From NCBI GenBank assembly GCA_900618425.1, contig UZAN01039585.1, positions 43,510 through 107,509 of the forward strand: 64,000 nucleotides of DNA, given 5' to 3'. The notes under the pieces were generated by a model that searched no databases, was not told the origin of the DNA, and saw only the letters and a program-made list of their open reading frames with translations. Made by a program: the position numbers and the translations under genes. Shown in pieces: positions 48,854 through 60,859 of the stretch. Positions within the stretch are counted from its first letter, which is position 1. The number at the start of each line of letters is the position of its first letter. This DNA is from Echinostoma caproni (lineage: Eukaryota; Platyhelminthes; Trematoda; Plagiorchiida; Echinostomatidae).

Positions 48854-50254
48854 GTAAGCGCCAACTCACGACCAGTAGTATGCACTTAGTAACGATACGG
48901 AGCTTATATCAAATAACAAACACAAAACTTGAAAAACTCCAGTAATTAATACTTCAACTAGACGATGACTCAAACTCATCCATCACCCTCGATCACCCCT
49001 GAAAACACGTAAAACACCTGGATCTGACTGCTTTTACAAAATCGTATTTGTTAAAGGATTCATTCGGAGCCGAAATAGAATACTGTTTTGATTTCACAGT
49101 GCGACAGATATGCGGGGATATAAACTCTTGTTGGTACACTTCGATACAACCTGCCAGGTAGAATAGGCAACAGTGTGCTCGCAGGTTATAGTTAGATAGG
49201 ATTTCGCGCCAAACATCCCGATGAATTTTGTTTAAGCGAATCTTTGAAAGCACGTGTCACACCATTTTTGATCAGATAGCAACAATGTTACGTAATGAAG
49301 TAGTTAATCTTTTATCAAATTTAAGGTGAATAGTATAATAAGTTGTTGTTGTTGTCAAACCATTTAAAACGAATTAATCCTGATAGACTTCATTTCGAAC
49401 CGTAAGTCTCATCCACCTTCGCTTGTGTTCTATTAAATACATAAAACGGAGTTTTCCGCTGTGGGAAATCGATTGAACATAATTTCATCATGTGCTCGAT
49501 TAAAAAATGTTACTAATTTTCCTTAGAATTTAACTCTGAAATTGTCTCATATAAAGATTGAGCATCAGTTAACTTGATTAGATTCTTATGGAATCATGTA
49601 AATAAATAACAAACGTGTTCCTCTATAAAAGCAGCTTCAAACATGTCCCACACACATTTCCTTCGAGACTGATGGAAATTTCAAGATAAACCGCTAACTG
49701 GACATTCACTGAACCGCGTGACAACAGACCATGAATCTCGATTAGGAAATCCGGAAAATCGCATTTATTAATTCTCTCACTTTAACTAGTTAAATTCTTG
49801 GTCTTTGAAATCCGACTATAAAACTGAGATAACAAATTATCATGTGTATCGGCCTCACCAGCAATGTCTGCGTCATAAAAGCTGTCATTCGTGTTACTCA
49901 GGAAACCGTTCTTTCCTCTAGCAAGGGATACGTGTGAGAAATTGGAAAGAAAATTAACACACTTGACGAAAATCAATGAAAATTAGAACCCACTCAACCA
50001 ACAGAGGCATATGGAACCCACTGTGTGAAGTGACTACCACGACAAGTTTTCCTTAAAATGCACCGGAATTCATTCAGTCTACCGGACAACAAAAAGTAAG
50101 CAATAATTATGCCTTAGAAGTTTAATCGGTGCCCTCCAATGAATCGTTAGGAGCACCTGCCAGGGCTATCAGCTTACATGCTACCTGGTGGATTCCAAAT
50201 GTCTATGCAAGTTCGATGGGTGATCCAAACGTGAAAATATCTGTGCTAGTGGTG

Positions 50255-50340
50255 TGGCCTCCTAGCTCAGCTGGTGAAGAGTGCGCTTTAAGAACAGCGT
50301 AATAGGCAAATTCCACCGAGGCTATTGAACTTATCACAAT
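50255..50340 (+). repeat. Partial tRNA-like SINE head (type B)
   Basis: GGCCTCCTAGCTCAGCTGG is a textbook A-box context, followed by TGAAGAGTGCGC as in the other type B copies. The B box is degraded (GGCAAATTCCACCGAGGC). This is a broken head in the opposite orientation to the copies at 3.4 and 54.4 kb. Confidence 0.55.
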
Positions 50341-52520
50341 TCAAAACAGAAAATCAATCTACCAAACATTATAAATTGAACAATTAAAACCCCTCAAATA
50401 TGTGAAATCCTGCTTCTTAGACCGAAATCACTATTGTGTTTCTAATTACGAGAAATAAACAGATTTTGCACCGGAATCCGACTGCACAGTCTCAGCCACT
50501 TTACTGCTTGGAAAAAGCTGAGTTGCAAAGTGCATTTGTGTCAAAACGCTCCATAGTGTCGAAATTATGGGCTCGAGCACTACCTTAATTAATAGCATCA
50601 AGCCCAGATTTTTTCGACTGAAAACCTAGAAATCCACGTATAACATTTTCCACATGTGGTCAGCTGTAATCGATTATTTTATTTATACTTATATACATAA
50701 TATTTAGCTCTCAAATAAATGTGACTACGGGTCTCGTGGCCTCCATAATTGTATCTCATCGGTCCTCAGACAACACTGACACAGACATAATTGAAAACAG
50801 TGAGACATCATGATATCACGTGATACACACCTGCATCACAGATTCCGGGCCGAGTTATTACACATTTTTATATATACTGAATTTTGACGCATGTGTCACC
50901 GCTGAAGATATGCGATGGATGACACGAGCTACGAACGTGGTCCGCGGATGCACGTATGAAACATTACGAACGAAAAATATTTTTCGAAAATACTTCACTC
51001 CGAAGAAGAAAATGCCAGAGTGTTAACTTACTATGTAAACCTGAAGCCAAAGACATGAATATTCACTTAAGGTGTGAGTGTAGTGTCACATTTACGACGG
51101 AAAACTGCTTTATTCTGTCTGAGTGTTATTCGTAGCGGAAGCAGCATGTACCAATAGCAAAGGCCGATGGTATTCTATTCAAACTCTCTTCTTAAGCGTA
51201 AAGCAGATATCCCAAATTTGTACTCCGTGACAGAATTTAAAAACGATAAGAATGTTGAAATGATTGTTTTCTACAAAAGAGGGGGCATGATACTATTGTG
51301 GTCTTGTCAGACGCAAACTAACAAAAACACCGTTGTAGAGTACATATGTGACACCTGTATTCAGACCAAAACTAGAGAAACATTTATACTCTAGGAAACA
51401 CTGTTTGCGTTGAAAGCTGTTCATCTCGAAAAGTGTTTGACGGTGGTGCTATCCACACTTATAATCACACCAAAAGATGAATATTACTAACACACACTCA
51501 CATCACCGGCAAAGTTAATCTATTTCAGTCATTTGAGTAACCTAGTGCACTTCCGCTGGCGATCAGAGTCAAGGGTTACGTCAGCCAATCCTCTGGTAGC
51601 AAGAGAATATCGAGTTGATCTTAGACAGAACTGACCACGGCTGATTTTGTCCACACGGAATGGGGAAGACGTAGGGAACCAAGGCGGTGAATCACAAAGA
51701 TACTTGTATAGATGTGAATGCGGTGACAGGCCGAATTCACTGTTTCCACAAGCACAAAAACTATAAAAGCGTCCACGGTAAATTTTTACTGACAACATGG
51801 ACAGACCAGCAACAAAAGTGGTGAAAATAGATCGGTTTTGACAACGACCTATTGTATTCTATGGTAGATTGAGCGCTGTCACTTACCGTTTGAGTAGGTA
51901 GAGTTTACACACAGATACCTTTCTGATAATGTAATACGCTCCCAACCATCACGCCTTAAAGAGTTGGTGGGGTTGTTCAACATAAGGTTAGTAGTAACTC
52001 ATGCACCAATTCATGGCTGTTGTGACGTTTCACTATTTGTAACTAGCTACAAAACTCGGATGACGTTGACGCCGACCTTACGGTTTAGAGATGAAAACAT
52101 TTTTGTCCCTTTTTCTTTAATAACCGTCGCATTTTATTTTCCGACACACATACAATAAAAATGCACTTAATTCACAAAGGATTAAAACATGTGTCATTTC
52201 GGACATTATTCGCGATTTGGATTTGAAATCGATTTTGCATACGCTAACCGTTTAGCTGCGGTAAAACATCAACAAGTTCACAGTAAACCACTATCAATAC
52301 TCCTCAAAATTTAGTTTAATGTAGACTCTATTGAGTTCATTTTTTATCTGAACGCTGTGTGTTCAACGTTTCCCTTTTACACACAAAGCTTGATTATTTG
52401 ACTGTCCCGGTGAGTAGAGTATTGTGACACGTTTGCGTTTTGCGTTATGCGATATGATATGAATCGAAATCGAAGGGGTCGATTTTCACCAAGCAGCCGT
52501 ATTTCCCCTCTTCATTGCAG

Positions 52521-52550
52521 TCAATGGAACCGCCCTCAAGCGCGCAATCG
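52521..52550 (+). CDS. 30-nt microexon (SMEPPSSAQS)
   Basis: A pyrimidine-rich acceptor (TTTCCCCTCTTCATTGCAG) is followed by exactly ten codons encoding SMEPPSSAQS and then a GTAACA donor at 52551. The block is GC-rich against AT-rich introns and is in phase 0 at both ends. It fits the phase of the exons at 47113 and 53005. The donor is the weakest of the series. Skipping or including it would keep the reading frame, typical of regulated microexons. Confidence 0.5.
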
Positions 52551-53004
52551 GTAACATACATTTTCAATTTGAAAACAATCTCTTAAATGTTACCGATAAT
52601 TGTTATTATTTGTTTGTGCTTGTACTCGTTCAGCATTTTCCGTTTTGTTCCCATCTGCAAATTAGTTATTGCAATATAAACTATATTTTGTGCTTCGCGT
52701 ATATGCACTCCTTATGAGCTACTTGTAAAAAGCAAAAAATATCAAGATAATCATGTAGCGATTCACAAATCGTTTCTACTTTTTAGATATCTTCTCTGAA
52801 ATGGTTTGGGAGTTTCAAATCTTACAAAGATCGCAGCAAGTGTACTGAATGCAGCATTCTGTACCCTGCGGAGAGATTTAACGTAACTTTTCAGAAAGCA
52901 CTTGAATTTTTAAATTTATTGATCCTCAATTCTTTTATTAGGCACCGTGGGAAGGTGATTCAATCCGTCTGCTTTAATTCCATTGTTTCCCATTGAAATT
53001 ACAG
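52551..53004 (+). other. 454-bp intron between microexons
   Basis: It is AT-rich with no open block or repeat seen. It ends in a long pyrimidine-containing stretch before ACAG at 53001-53004. Confidence 0.45.
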
Positions 53005-53052
53005 AGTGCTACAGACACCAGTGCCCGATTACATCGCTACAAGTCCGACAGT
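53005..53052 (+). CDS. 48-nt microexon (SATDTSARLHRYKSDS)
   Basis: The acceptor TTTCCCATTGAAATTACAG precedes sixteen codons that read SATDTSARLHRYKSDS and stop at a consensus donor GTGAGT (53053). Phase is 0-0. The end RYKSDS joined to the next microexon's NLAV gives a basophilic phosphorylation-like motif (R-x-K-S-D-S-N-L), a plausible continuous protein. Function is unknown. Confidence 0.55.
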
Positions 53053-53746
53053 GTGAGTTGCCGTTGAAAATCTCAGAATTCATTTCTTATAAAAACTGAA
53101 ATCGAGACTTCTTTCAACCGTGTCAGGATAATGGCTTTTTATGGAAAACTTCCTTATTTTATTTTCATTCAATTCAAAATGATTATGTTTCACTGTTCAT
53201 TTCGTCGAATAGTGTATGTCAGCAGACATGATATATTTTTCAAGAATAACAACTGAAACTTAAAGTAACTCGCGTGTGATGAAATCCAGGACATTAGGAC
53301 ATCCCCAATTCAATCCTACGAACCATTTTTGTTCTAATCTCTGCCTTATCTGTATCGATAACGGTCAGCACCGATACCAGGATTCCATGAAGTTAGTGCA
53401 ATCATTACATTTTTACGTTACCTAAAAAAACCCCATAAGTAAATACGATAAGAGGCTACATAATCACGCACATATAACAAATTTTTGATGAATACCACCA
53501 TTCTTTAATTCCTATTGTCCCCAATGAGGACAAAGCAAAATACTGGACAATTGTTCAACGTCTCTATCAGAGTGATCATAATGTTTCATTTTCATGTTCT
53601 CACTACTCATGAATAGTACAGGAGAAAAAAGGAATTTGAAGCAGCTAGGACAAGATACAAAATAAGTACCGCGATGAGATTGGCTTTATACAAGTTATTC
53701 CGATGATTCATTTTCTGAAGCTTTAATCTTTTTCCATGTTGCTCAT

Positions 53747-53783
53747 TATATATATATATATATATTAATTTATATATATATAC
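53747..53783. repeat. TA microsatellite
   Basis: Two TA runs are separated by TTAATT. Confidence 0.9.
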
Positions 53784-54357
53784 AGATGCAATAGACTTCC
53801 ATTTGCAATCAGGGTGTGGGACAGCCTGCTTAAATCTACGTGCATGCCAACTTAATTGTGCGGGCAAACATCGTAAATCAACAAAAAAATCATTGAATTC
53901 AATGTACGTGTTCAAATAAAATTTTTAATTGGTCACCACACAGAGGACAAGTCATAACAAACTTTGACTGAATGGTATGGATCAAGGGGTAATACTCACC
54001 CATTAAATTGAAGATGAGAAAAATAATGCAAAGTTCTCTTAACATTGATGCAACCCATTTTATTTCAAACGATCACAGTGTATTAAGCCTCGAACATCAC
54101 AATCTTCTTTTACACTACACTTCAGAAGTGGCTACAGCAGTTTGGGGAACAGATACCGTTAATAGTATCCGTTCTTTTCGATTTTGAAAAAAATCACCAG
54201 CTCCCCCTTCCGCACCAATGGAAAATTTATTCGATTTTTAATAACTATGAAAAAACACATCGTTCGAATACCTTGAAAACCGGCGTAACAGCTTTGACTG
54301 TAATATCAACGCATCGTTCAAAATGCACCTAATATACCTATTCAAACTCAAGTGAAA

Positions 54358-54520
54358 CCATTGCACCTTTAAGTGAATCCAACCAATCGCACTCCATTGG
54401 AAACCACGTGCCTTCTTTCATATGGCGGAAAAGTTCAGTAGGCTCAGTGGGATTCGATCCCACGGGTGGACGGTGCCTACGCTTTGTACGCGCACGCCCT
54501 GGCAGCTGGACTACGAGGCC
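54358..54520 (-). repeat. tRNA-derived SINE (type B) with body
   Basis: The minus-strand head 54520-54441 reads GGCCTCGTAGTCCAGCTGCC, GGGCGTGCGCGTACAAAGCG and GTGGGATCGAATCCCACTG. The last is a perfect stem around a canonical B box. The head is followed by AAGTTCAGTA (plus-strand sense), as at 3.4 kb. Further on, 54404-54358 is a 47-bp block identical to 57053-57099 in the opposite orientation, which I take as the SINE body. Confidence 0.65.
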
Positions 54521-56885
54521 GTACCGATAACACTGATCTTTTCACATTCGAATAACCCTTCGAACATCGAATCGTCAAAACCGAGTGATCTTTTTTGTGC
54601 ACCAGATGCACAGACGATTCAGCAAGTGTGCGAATTTACTTATGAGTTTTGATCACCCACTGCTATCTGACAGTTTAATCGAATACACGGACAGATCAAT
54701 GGCAGCTGAATGTTTCTCTCAACTATTTGTTTCCAGCCTAATGAATCGCCGGGTGTGACACGAACAGATCATTAGGTATTGTGCCATATCAGTTAGAACA
54801 GAGTAGAAGCTTTACTGTTACCATGTCCATAAGAGTGATTGCCCTATGTGACACCTTTTACATTCTCCCCATTTCCTCATTTACTGTCTTTTTCTCACAT
54901 TTTTACACCCATTTTATTCATTCTTGTCTAACGTTTCACATGTCGTGTCCACTTCACACATGTTACCCGGCTTTGTCCTATCCATTTATCCTGATCCGAT
55001 AGCTTGCTTTCCACTGAACATTTTGCACACATTCATTCACTACCAGTTTAAGTGAACAAAACGCAGTATAGCTAAAGACAGATAGGCATACGCAAAACGT
55101 GCCTTAGCCAGCGAAGCCTACTAGTTTTAATTCAATGGGCTTTCAGGTTTATCCCTGATAAAAAAGCAACACATGACGGCTTATCTCAAGAATACTCGTC
55201 CGATCCATCCAGCTTGGGCTAAACTACGCAAACGTCGATAATCGAACTACGAAAAACTGAATGTAAATCGCGAACTAGGGTACCCTTGACCAACGCCGCT
55301 GCTGGTGAGGAACAGCCTACTTAGTTCATTGAAGTCCCTCACTCGACCTGAGGTGAGTATACCGACCTCAGTAAGTTAGAGTACTTCTGGGCATTCTTTT
55401 TTCGGAGAAGGGAACCCATCTGAGTTTCGCGATAAACTTAGTAGAAGGCTCCTTTAAGTTCAGTAATACTTGATTACAGTCAAAAATATTCATCGAATAC
55501 CAGAAACGATGAGCCTAATATATAATGAACGGAAGAGAAAATGTAATATAACGACGTGTTTTTCAGTCATTTATTCCTGTATATGTTCAACACTGACAAT
55601 GGTAAGAGTCTCTTAGAAAGGAGATTATAGGGATTGATGAGACCAACTTCAACCTAGATTGTTCAAGAAATATTGCGTTCCCACCAAGAAATCAACGGTG
55701 TCGAACACCAGTTCAAAAGGAATAAATTTGTACATCATAGGCGCTATGAATGCTGATGGATTGTTGAATAATATTCCTAAAAGAGGATCCCAAAACTCCG
55801 AATTGTGTCTGTAACGGTTGCAAAGGTCATTGATCAGTGTTGAGTTCGAGTGAAATGATATGAAGCATTACGAAAAGTTACATCAAAAAGCCGTTCCGAA
55901 ATCAACATGCCAAAATGATGACGGGTGAGAATAGCATGTTTAGAAAACATTGCCATTGATGCCAAGTCTCAAATCACGAAGGATCATTTTCAGCATGCAT
56001 CTAATCATGTACATTATCCGCCAGGTGTGAAAATCCTTGGTTTTTATTAGATTTGTTAGTTAGTTCTTTGTTTAAATCACTAAATGGTTTGTGAGTAGGA
56101 GATATAAGTCAGAAAGTTCTTTCAATGTTGAAGTCAATATACTGAGTACTTGAGAAATTTCGTAGAATTTTCAACACATTTATAAATACACTAGACTGGT
56201 CTTCCACTTTATATTGTTGAATAATTTCATACGGAAGCAGGCCCTCGGTAGGCAGTGTTTTCCAGGGCACGTGATGATTAAAGGCATATCAAGGCAGTCA
56301 GTTCGTACATTGGTAAGACCAAACGATCATGCAAAACCCGCAAACTAGGCTGGGCAGGTCAACAGTTTGCATTTCGTTGGGGCGCAAATGGTAAAAACTA
56401 TCAACCACCAAAGTTTATCCCAGTTTAGTCAAAGTAATCACCAAAATTTGGATTTATTTTCATTTCGGATAAAGGAGCAGTCTTCTTTGATCCCATTGGC
56501 GAATGATTCGAGGGGAGAAACTAACTGCAGTAGTCACAACCATCATCTTATGCATGTTAAGTATCTCGTTAATTGTGTATTTCAACGTCAGACATACGAA
56601 AGCAATCGTATTTAATTCAAAGGAATCGGTTTTATTCGAGAGATACTCGACCTCAATGGAGTTTACACATTGGGTAATTGAGGGTTTACACTGACTCCAC
56701 TCATGCAATGAATCGTGCTCACATTCACGTCTTGGCATGGTGACCGATTTATCGATCCATCTTGATGTGATTCGCTTCCTTACCTGACAGAGGTCAATTA
56801 ACTCCAGGTTCGTTCATTCGTGTCTATGACGCACACTCGATCAACGCTCACGAACATAACGTTCCCGGGTGGAACAGGTGTGCGT

Positions 56886-56902
56886 GGGGGGGGGGGGCGG
56901 GG
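56886..56902. repeat. G tract
   Basis: A run of about 12 G, then CGGGG. It is unusual in this AT-rich window. It could be G-quadruplex-prone or a sequencing homopolymer. Confidence 0.7.
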
Positions 56903-57052
56903 AATAGCCCACCTCCCACTGAAACATTCATCCTCGCTCGGTAACTCACCGATAAAGTACTTTCGTTTGTTTACGGAGAAGTTAGTTCCTTCGGCCTAGA
57001 CAGACCCGGTCCAATCGGTGACATTTGACGGCCGAAACACCAATCTTATGGG

Positions 57053-57130
57053 GTTTCCAATGGAGTGCGATTGGTTGGATTCACTTAAAGGTGCAATGGA
57101 TTCACTTGAACTTACAACGGATTCACTTCT
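57053..57130 (+). repeat. SINE-body copy with 21-bp tandem units
   Basis: 57053-57099 matches the body at 54.4 kb exactly over 47 bp. The last 21 bp of it (ATTCACTTAAAGGTGCAATGG, 57079-57099, 21 long) start a tandem array. The second unit is 57100-57120 (ATTCACTTGAACTTACAACG plus G) and a partial third begins at 57121. The 54.4-kb copy shows one full unit and a degenerate second. Confidence 0.7.
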
Positions 57131-57654
57131 TTTAATGATATTGTTGATATTTCATGTGAACAACTTAGATCGCGTTATTGACTCAATCTCATATTCAAGG
57201 TAAAACGCCAAGATTCTCTATCAGGGTACCAAATTGCTACATTAATGTTGAAACTTAACTCCAACTGTTCGACTGCACTGTTGGTTCTTCCGAACAAAAC
57301 AGCTCCGTAGAAAACATTAACCGGAACAAGATCGCAAAATACCTCTTGTTATCGTTGTGTGATGCTGACTAATTTAAATTCGATCGTATTCATGCAATCG
57401 CATTTTGTGCACCGTAGGCCATTTGTCTGTATAGTGAAAATGAATGCAGAGACCAGTAATGGATGACTGTTTCACTCCAATCTGATAGTATCCTTAAGAA
57501 CCACTTGCAGGTCCCCGGTCTGTGCAAGAATGCATTGCTGCTGACGAACAGCGTCGAGGTTGGTGACTATCCACCAAATACTCATTTTTAGTTACTCTTA
57601 CGAAATGATTTTTTTCTAAATATGACCCCGGCGGACGATTTGTGTTGAGCATAT

Positions 57655-58085
57655 GGTTGGTTTCGATATGTAAATAGCCGATGAAGCGTAAACTAAAAAT
57701 CTATGAGACTAAATGCTTTGTTTGAGTCTCATCAGCAGTGCTAGCCATCGAACCAACTGGGGATCGAACGCAGGAATTCACACGGTTGCAATTTTTTCTG
57801 TCGAGTCGTAGCTCTGAAGGCTAGTGCTGAGATGCGCAAGGTGCAATGCCTGCATGAAGTTCGCAAAGATGGATTGTGTTAAATCGCTTATAAGGAAAAA
57901 TGTAGAACAGTCTGATTAGCTGCCTGGTGAGTGAGTGTGTAGCATACTTGCTTGCTACCTGTCAGGTCTCGGGATCGATCGCCAGTTCGGCCGCTGGACT
58001 CACACAGTCGATGAGACTGAACCATGTTGAAACAGCTATCCACTGCACCCTAACTTTTCATTTTCGGGTTCCTTTGCTGTTTACA
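57655..58085 (+). repeat. Composite dispersed repeat, copy 3
   Basis: CTCATCAGCAGTGCTAGCC, CGAACCAACTGGGGATCGAA and GGCTAGTGCTGAGATGCGCA align with copy 2. A tRNA-like segment at 57914-57985 (TTAGCTGCCTGGTGAGTGAG ... CTCGGGATCGATCGCC) follows, then the AAACAGCTATCCACTGCACC tail. Copies 2 and 3 share the same order throughout. Confidence 0.65.
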
Positions 58086-58304
58086 CGATGAATTTATCCA
58101 TTCGATTTATTTGAATTGCGGGAACTGAACCAGCGCACACAGGTGATACTCCTGCATACTACGAAAACACCACTATATCCATAAAATCCCAAGATTAGAA
58201 ATTTATTTTTTTGCTATAAATTAGGGTAACAAAGGTTAAATGCGTATAAATGGTAAATTCATTACTGATTGGTTTTTTTATATATTTGTACTATTTTCCT
58301 ACAG

Positions 58305-58331
58305 AACCTTGCGGTACAAAGAAACGATGAT
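58305..58331 (+). CDS. 27-nt microexon (NLAVQRNDD)
   Basis: An acceptor with a long T-rich tract (TTGTACTATTTTCCTACAG) is followed by nine codons reading NLAVQRNDD, then the strong donor GTGAGT at 58332. Phase is 0-0. The peptide resembles that of the next 27-nt exon (61428) at 4 identical and 4 similar positions of 9. With only 27 nt, exon definition must rely on strong splice sites, which are present. Confidence 0.55.
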
Positions 58332-59592
58332 GTGAGTTTGTTCGATTTCGAATTTGAGTTAATGGTCGTATGCATAGATGAATGAAGCTTGTCAGTGAAA
58401 ATAGTGAAATGAGTAATGTGGAGTGTATAGGATATTGTGAACTTCCAATCATAGCGTAAACTTTGATGTCAATAATTTGCCTCTCTCCTAAAAAGGCATT
58501 CTACGATCTATTTTCTTGTGGTACAATAATGTTCGCTCCAGCAAACTGGAGTGAACAAAAACATTGCACTGGGAAAATAAGTTTCGGGTTTCTCAATAAT
58601 ATTCATCCGTTCAAATCTGATCTACTTTTGATTAGTCCGCAAAGGGGAATTGGGGCCTGTCCGGCCTATTTGGCATATCTCAGTGGACACCATCCAACGG
58701 ATTGTATGCTCACTTTTCGTGATAAAATGAACGACAGCCGAGGATCGCATCTGTCATTCGTCGAAATGACAAGCCTCTTCAGTGTTCCGTGCGGTCTTAG
58801 GCTGGATGTTGATCTATAGCAAGTGCCTGTGATACCCTTGAGTGGTAAATTAGCGTAAATGTATGAACCCGAGAGGGTAGGTTCTCCATGGATCAACAAA
58901 CAGTCGACCTAGTGTTCCCAGCATGGTCATTTGTGAGATAAAATACCTTATCGTTGATTTGATCTGACTTGTCTAAACAAATGGAATCGCGTTCAGTATT
59001 GCCCCACTACGACAGAGTACAGCACTTCACGATCGCTAGATAGGTTTATGTATTGTAATTATTATTAGTAAATTACAGAATCTTCTCTAGTTCAGTAATT
59101 GAACTCTATGAAACTGTTTCTTAAATTTGTCATATTGTGTAAGTATATAAGCGTAAATGGTTTTGACTCGCACAGTGCAGTTGCAGGACGGATTTTTCAG
59201 TTGCCAATATCATNATCATGAGACATTTATCAAAAACGAAAAACATCGTCGTTATCTATCCTTCCAAATGTCCCGTTTATTCATGGGAATTATACATTCA
59301 ATACATTTGATGCTTCCTAACCAAAGACTGACTGACTATCACCAAAAGACCATGACTGAACCAACCTGAGTTGACAATTCCGGTCAACTGCTATGTAAGG
59401 TAATCGAAGTAGCTGTATGTGGACACCTTTCGTTCAGGAGGCTACTGAGGACATACAGAACAAGAGCACAATTCAATGGGGCTGAGCATTTTTCTTGAAC
59501 ATTAAGTTTTAAGGATTGTCAGACAAAACTGAGAATAGGAATTGGTCGCTTTTAGGAATACAAAAGATGAAGTGCGTATATGGAACACGGTC

Positions 59593-59610
59593 GATATATA
59601 TATATATATC
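59593..59610. repeat. TA microsatellite
   Basis: About nine TA units. Confidence 0.85.
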
Positions 59611-60648
59611 ATTTGAAGCATGACGGCCTTGTTTGAAAACAGAACTGATGATGGTATGATGCCCTGTTGCGTACTAACAGAACAAATTCACAGAAAAGAG
59701 GTTTTATCATCAAAAATGGAGGAACTTCTGACAGCCTCTAAAGAGTTCTAAATTAGTCCACGTAACCTGTGAAGAGAAAGGCTTCTTTTTGTCTAGCAGC
59801 ACCAAAAGCGTTTTCGCAATTAGATTCCACAAATGTAAAATCTCTAACCCGAAGCAGACGGAATATAACGTGACAGTGAGGCGGTAAAACCCAAACTGGT
59901 CGACATCAATGAATCTAACATTCACCGTTTCTAAATCAAACGCTGTTAAGCAATTTACGGCCACACGAGATACAAACAAGGGGTAACAGTTTTAGGTAGC
60001 TTTCTGTATTACTTACGGGGTAATTAGTAGCCTATTCAACGTGGGAATCTTTCTTTCAACCAAATGTAAAATGAAGCGATCAGAAATTACGGAACTTAGG
60101 GTCACGTTCGATAGATGCTAACAGGCTTTTCGCTTGTTTTAATCTTCGACGGATAAATTACAATGTAGACACTGATGTCATTAAAGAAAACTGAAAAGTG
60201 GTTAAAGAGGGATGCACGGAAGTCCTGATGGTTTCCGAATACAAGAACCTAAGTGTAGATGTGCTTGTGAATAGTGCATATAATCCAGAGAAATTTCTTC
60301 CTTCTGTTCCAAGGCATTAATTTATTCAAACGAAACTATCAACTTACAATACGTTTGCTGGAACAAAGGATTACATCATCGTTCGTTACCGCTTACGGGA
60401 ACAAGTACCGTTGCCACTGCCTGAATCTCCATGAGTTAATTCGAGTCAGATCAACTTCGAAGAAACATTACTACGGTCAGATGTGTCAATCATGTATCTA
60501 ACCTCAGAAATATTAAAACTAAGCACGATTTTCTGACGGTTTTAGGCTAATTAAAAGGAAGATTATTAGAAAATATTTATATTTGGACTTTGAGTATGAG
60601 AGTATCATATGCACATTCTGGATGAATAGCAAGGACAGCTAAATAGAT

Positions 60649-60859
60649 CTATACCATTTTCAGTTTAAGATGTCCGAAATCCCATTTAAGATGTCACAGT
60701 ATGAATCTAAGCTGTCCGAGTATCAATTTAGGATGTCATGTTGTTACGTGGATAGTACCTTGCACAGTACATAATGCAAACATAGCAACATGACATCTTA
60801 AATTCATATTTTGACATCTTAAATTGGATTTCGGATATATTAAACTGAAAAAGGTATAG
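60649..60859. repeat. Foldback element made of 21-bp tandem units
   Basis: The left arm (60649 to about 60748) begins CTATACCATTTTCAG and then has four 21-bp units starting at 60664, 60685, 60706 and 60727, each opening TTTAAGATGTC or a one- or two-base variant. The right arm (about 60781-60859) is the reverse complement, but with units 1, 2 and 4 only. It ends CTGAAAAAGGTATAG. A loop of about 32 bp separates them. It has the form of a MITE-like or foldback element. No transposase or clear target-site duplication was seen. Confidence 0.8.

Larger units (their letters stand above)
47114..52520 (+). other. Putative 5.4-kb intron
   Basis: It contains composite repeat copy 2 (47411-47975), a possible extra exon (48691-48853), a partial SINE (50255-50340) and AT-rich simple sequence near 48,210-48,260. 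Minus-strand frames near 49.0, 49.8 and 51.6 kb are short and motif-free. Confidence 0.45.
53053..58304 (+). other. Putative 5.25-kb intron
   Basis: It contains a TA microsatellite, a SINE on the minus strand (54358-54520), a related body at 57053-57130, composite repeat copy 3 (57655-58085), and a GC-richer 48-nt phase-0 block at 57511-57558 (VPGLCKNALLLTNSVE). That block has a good acceptor (CCACTTGCAG) but a poor donor (GTTGGT), so I leave it uncalled. Confidence 0.45.

Noticed and set aside
50261..50340. Possible functional tRNA gene
   Set aside because: The A box is perfect, but the B box and acceptor pairing are lost, and the sequence matches the dispersed SINE heads.
55576..55610. 35-nt microexon-like block (strong TTTTTCAG acceptor, GTAAGA donor)
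   Set aside because: It is not a multiple of three, is AT-rich, and is incompatible with the phase of the neighbouring exons. It shows how often splice-like pairs arise by chance in this sequence.
57511..57558. 48-nt phase-0 block (VPGLCKNALLLTNSVE)
   Set aside because: The acceptor is good and the composition coding-like, but the only donor at the right place is GTTGGT, far from consensus. Worth checking in transcripts, but not called.
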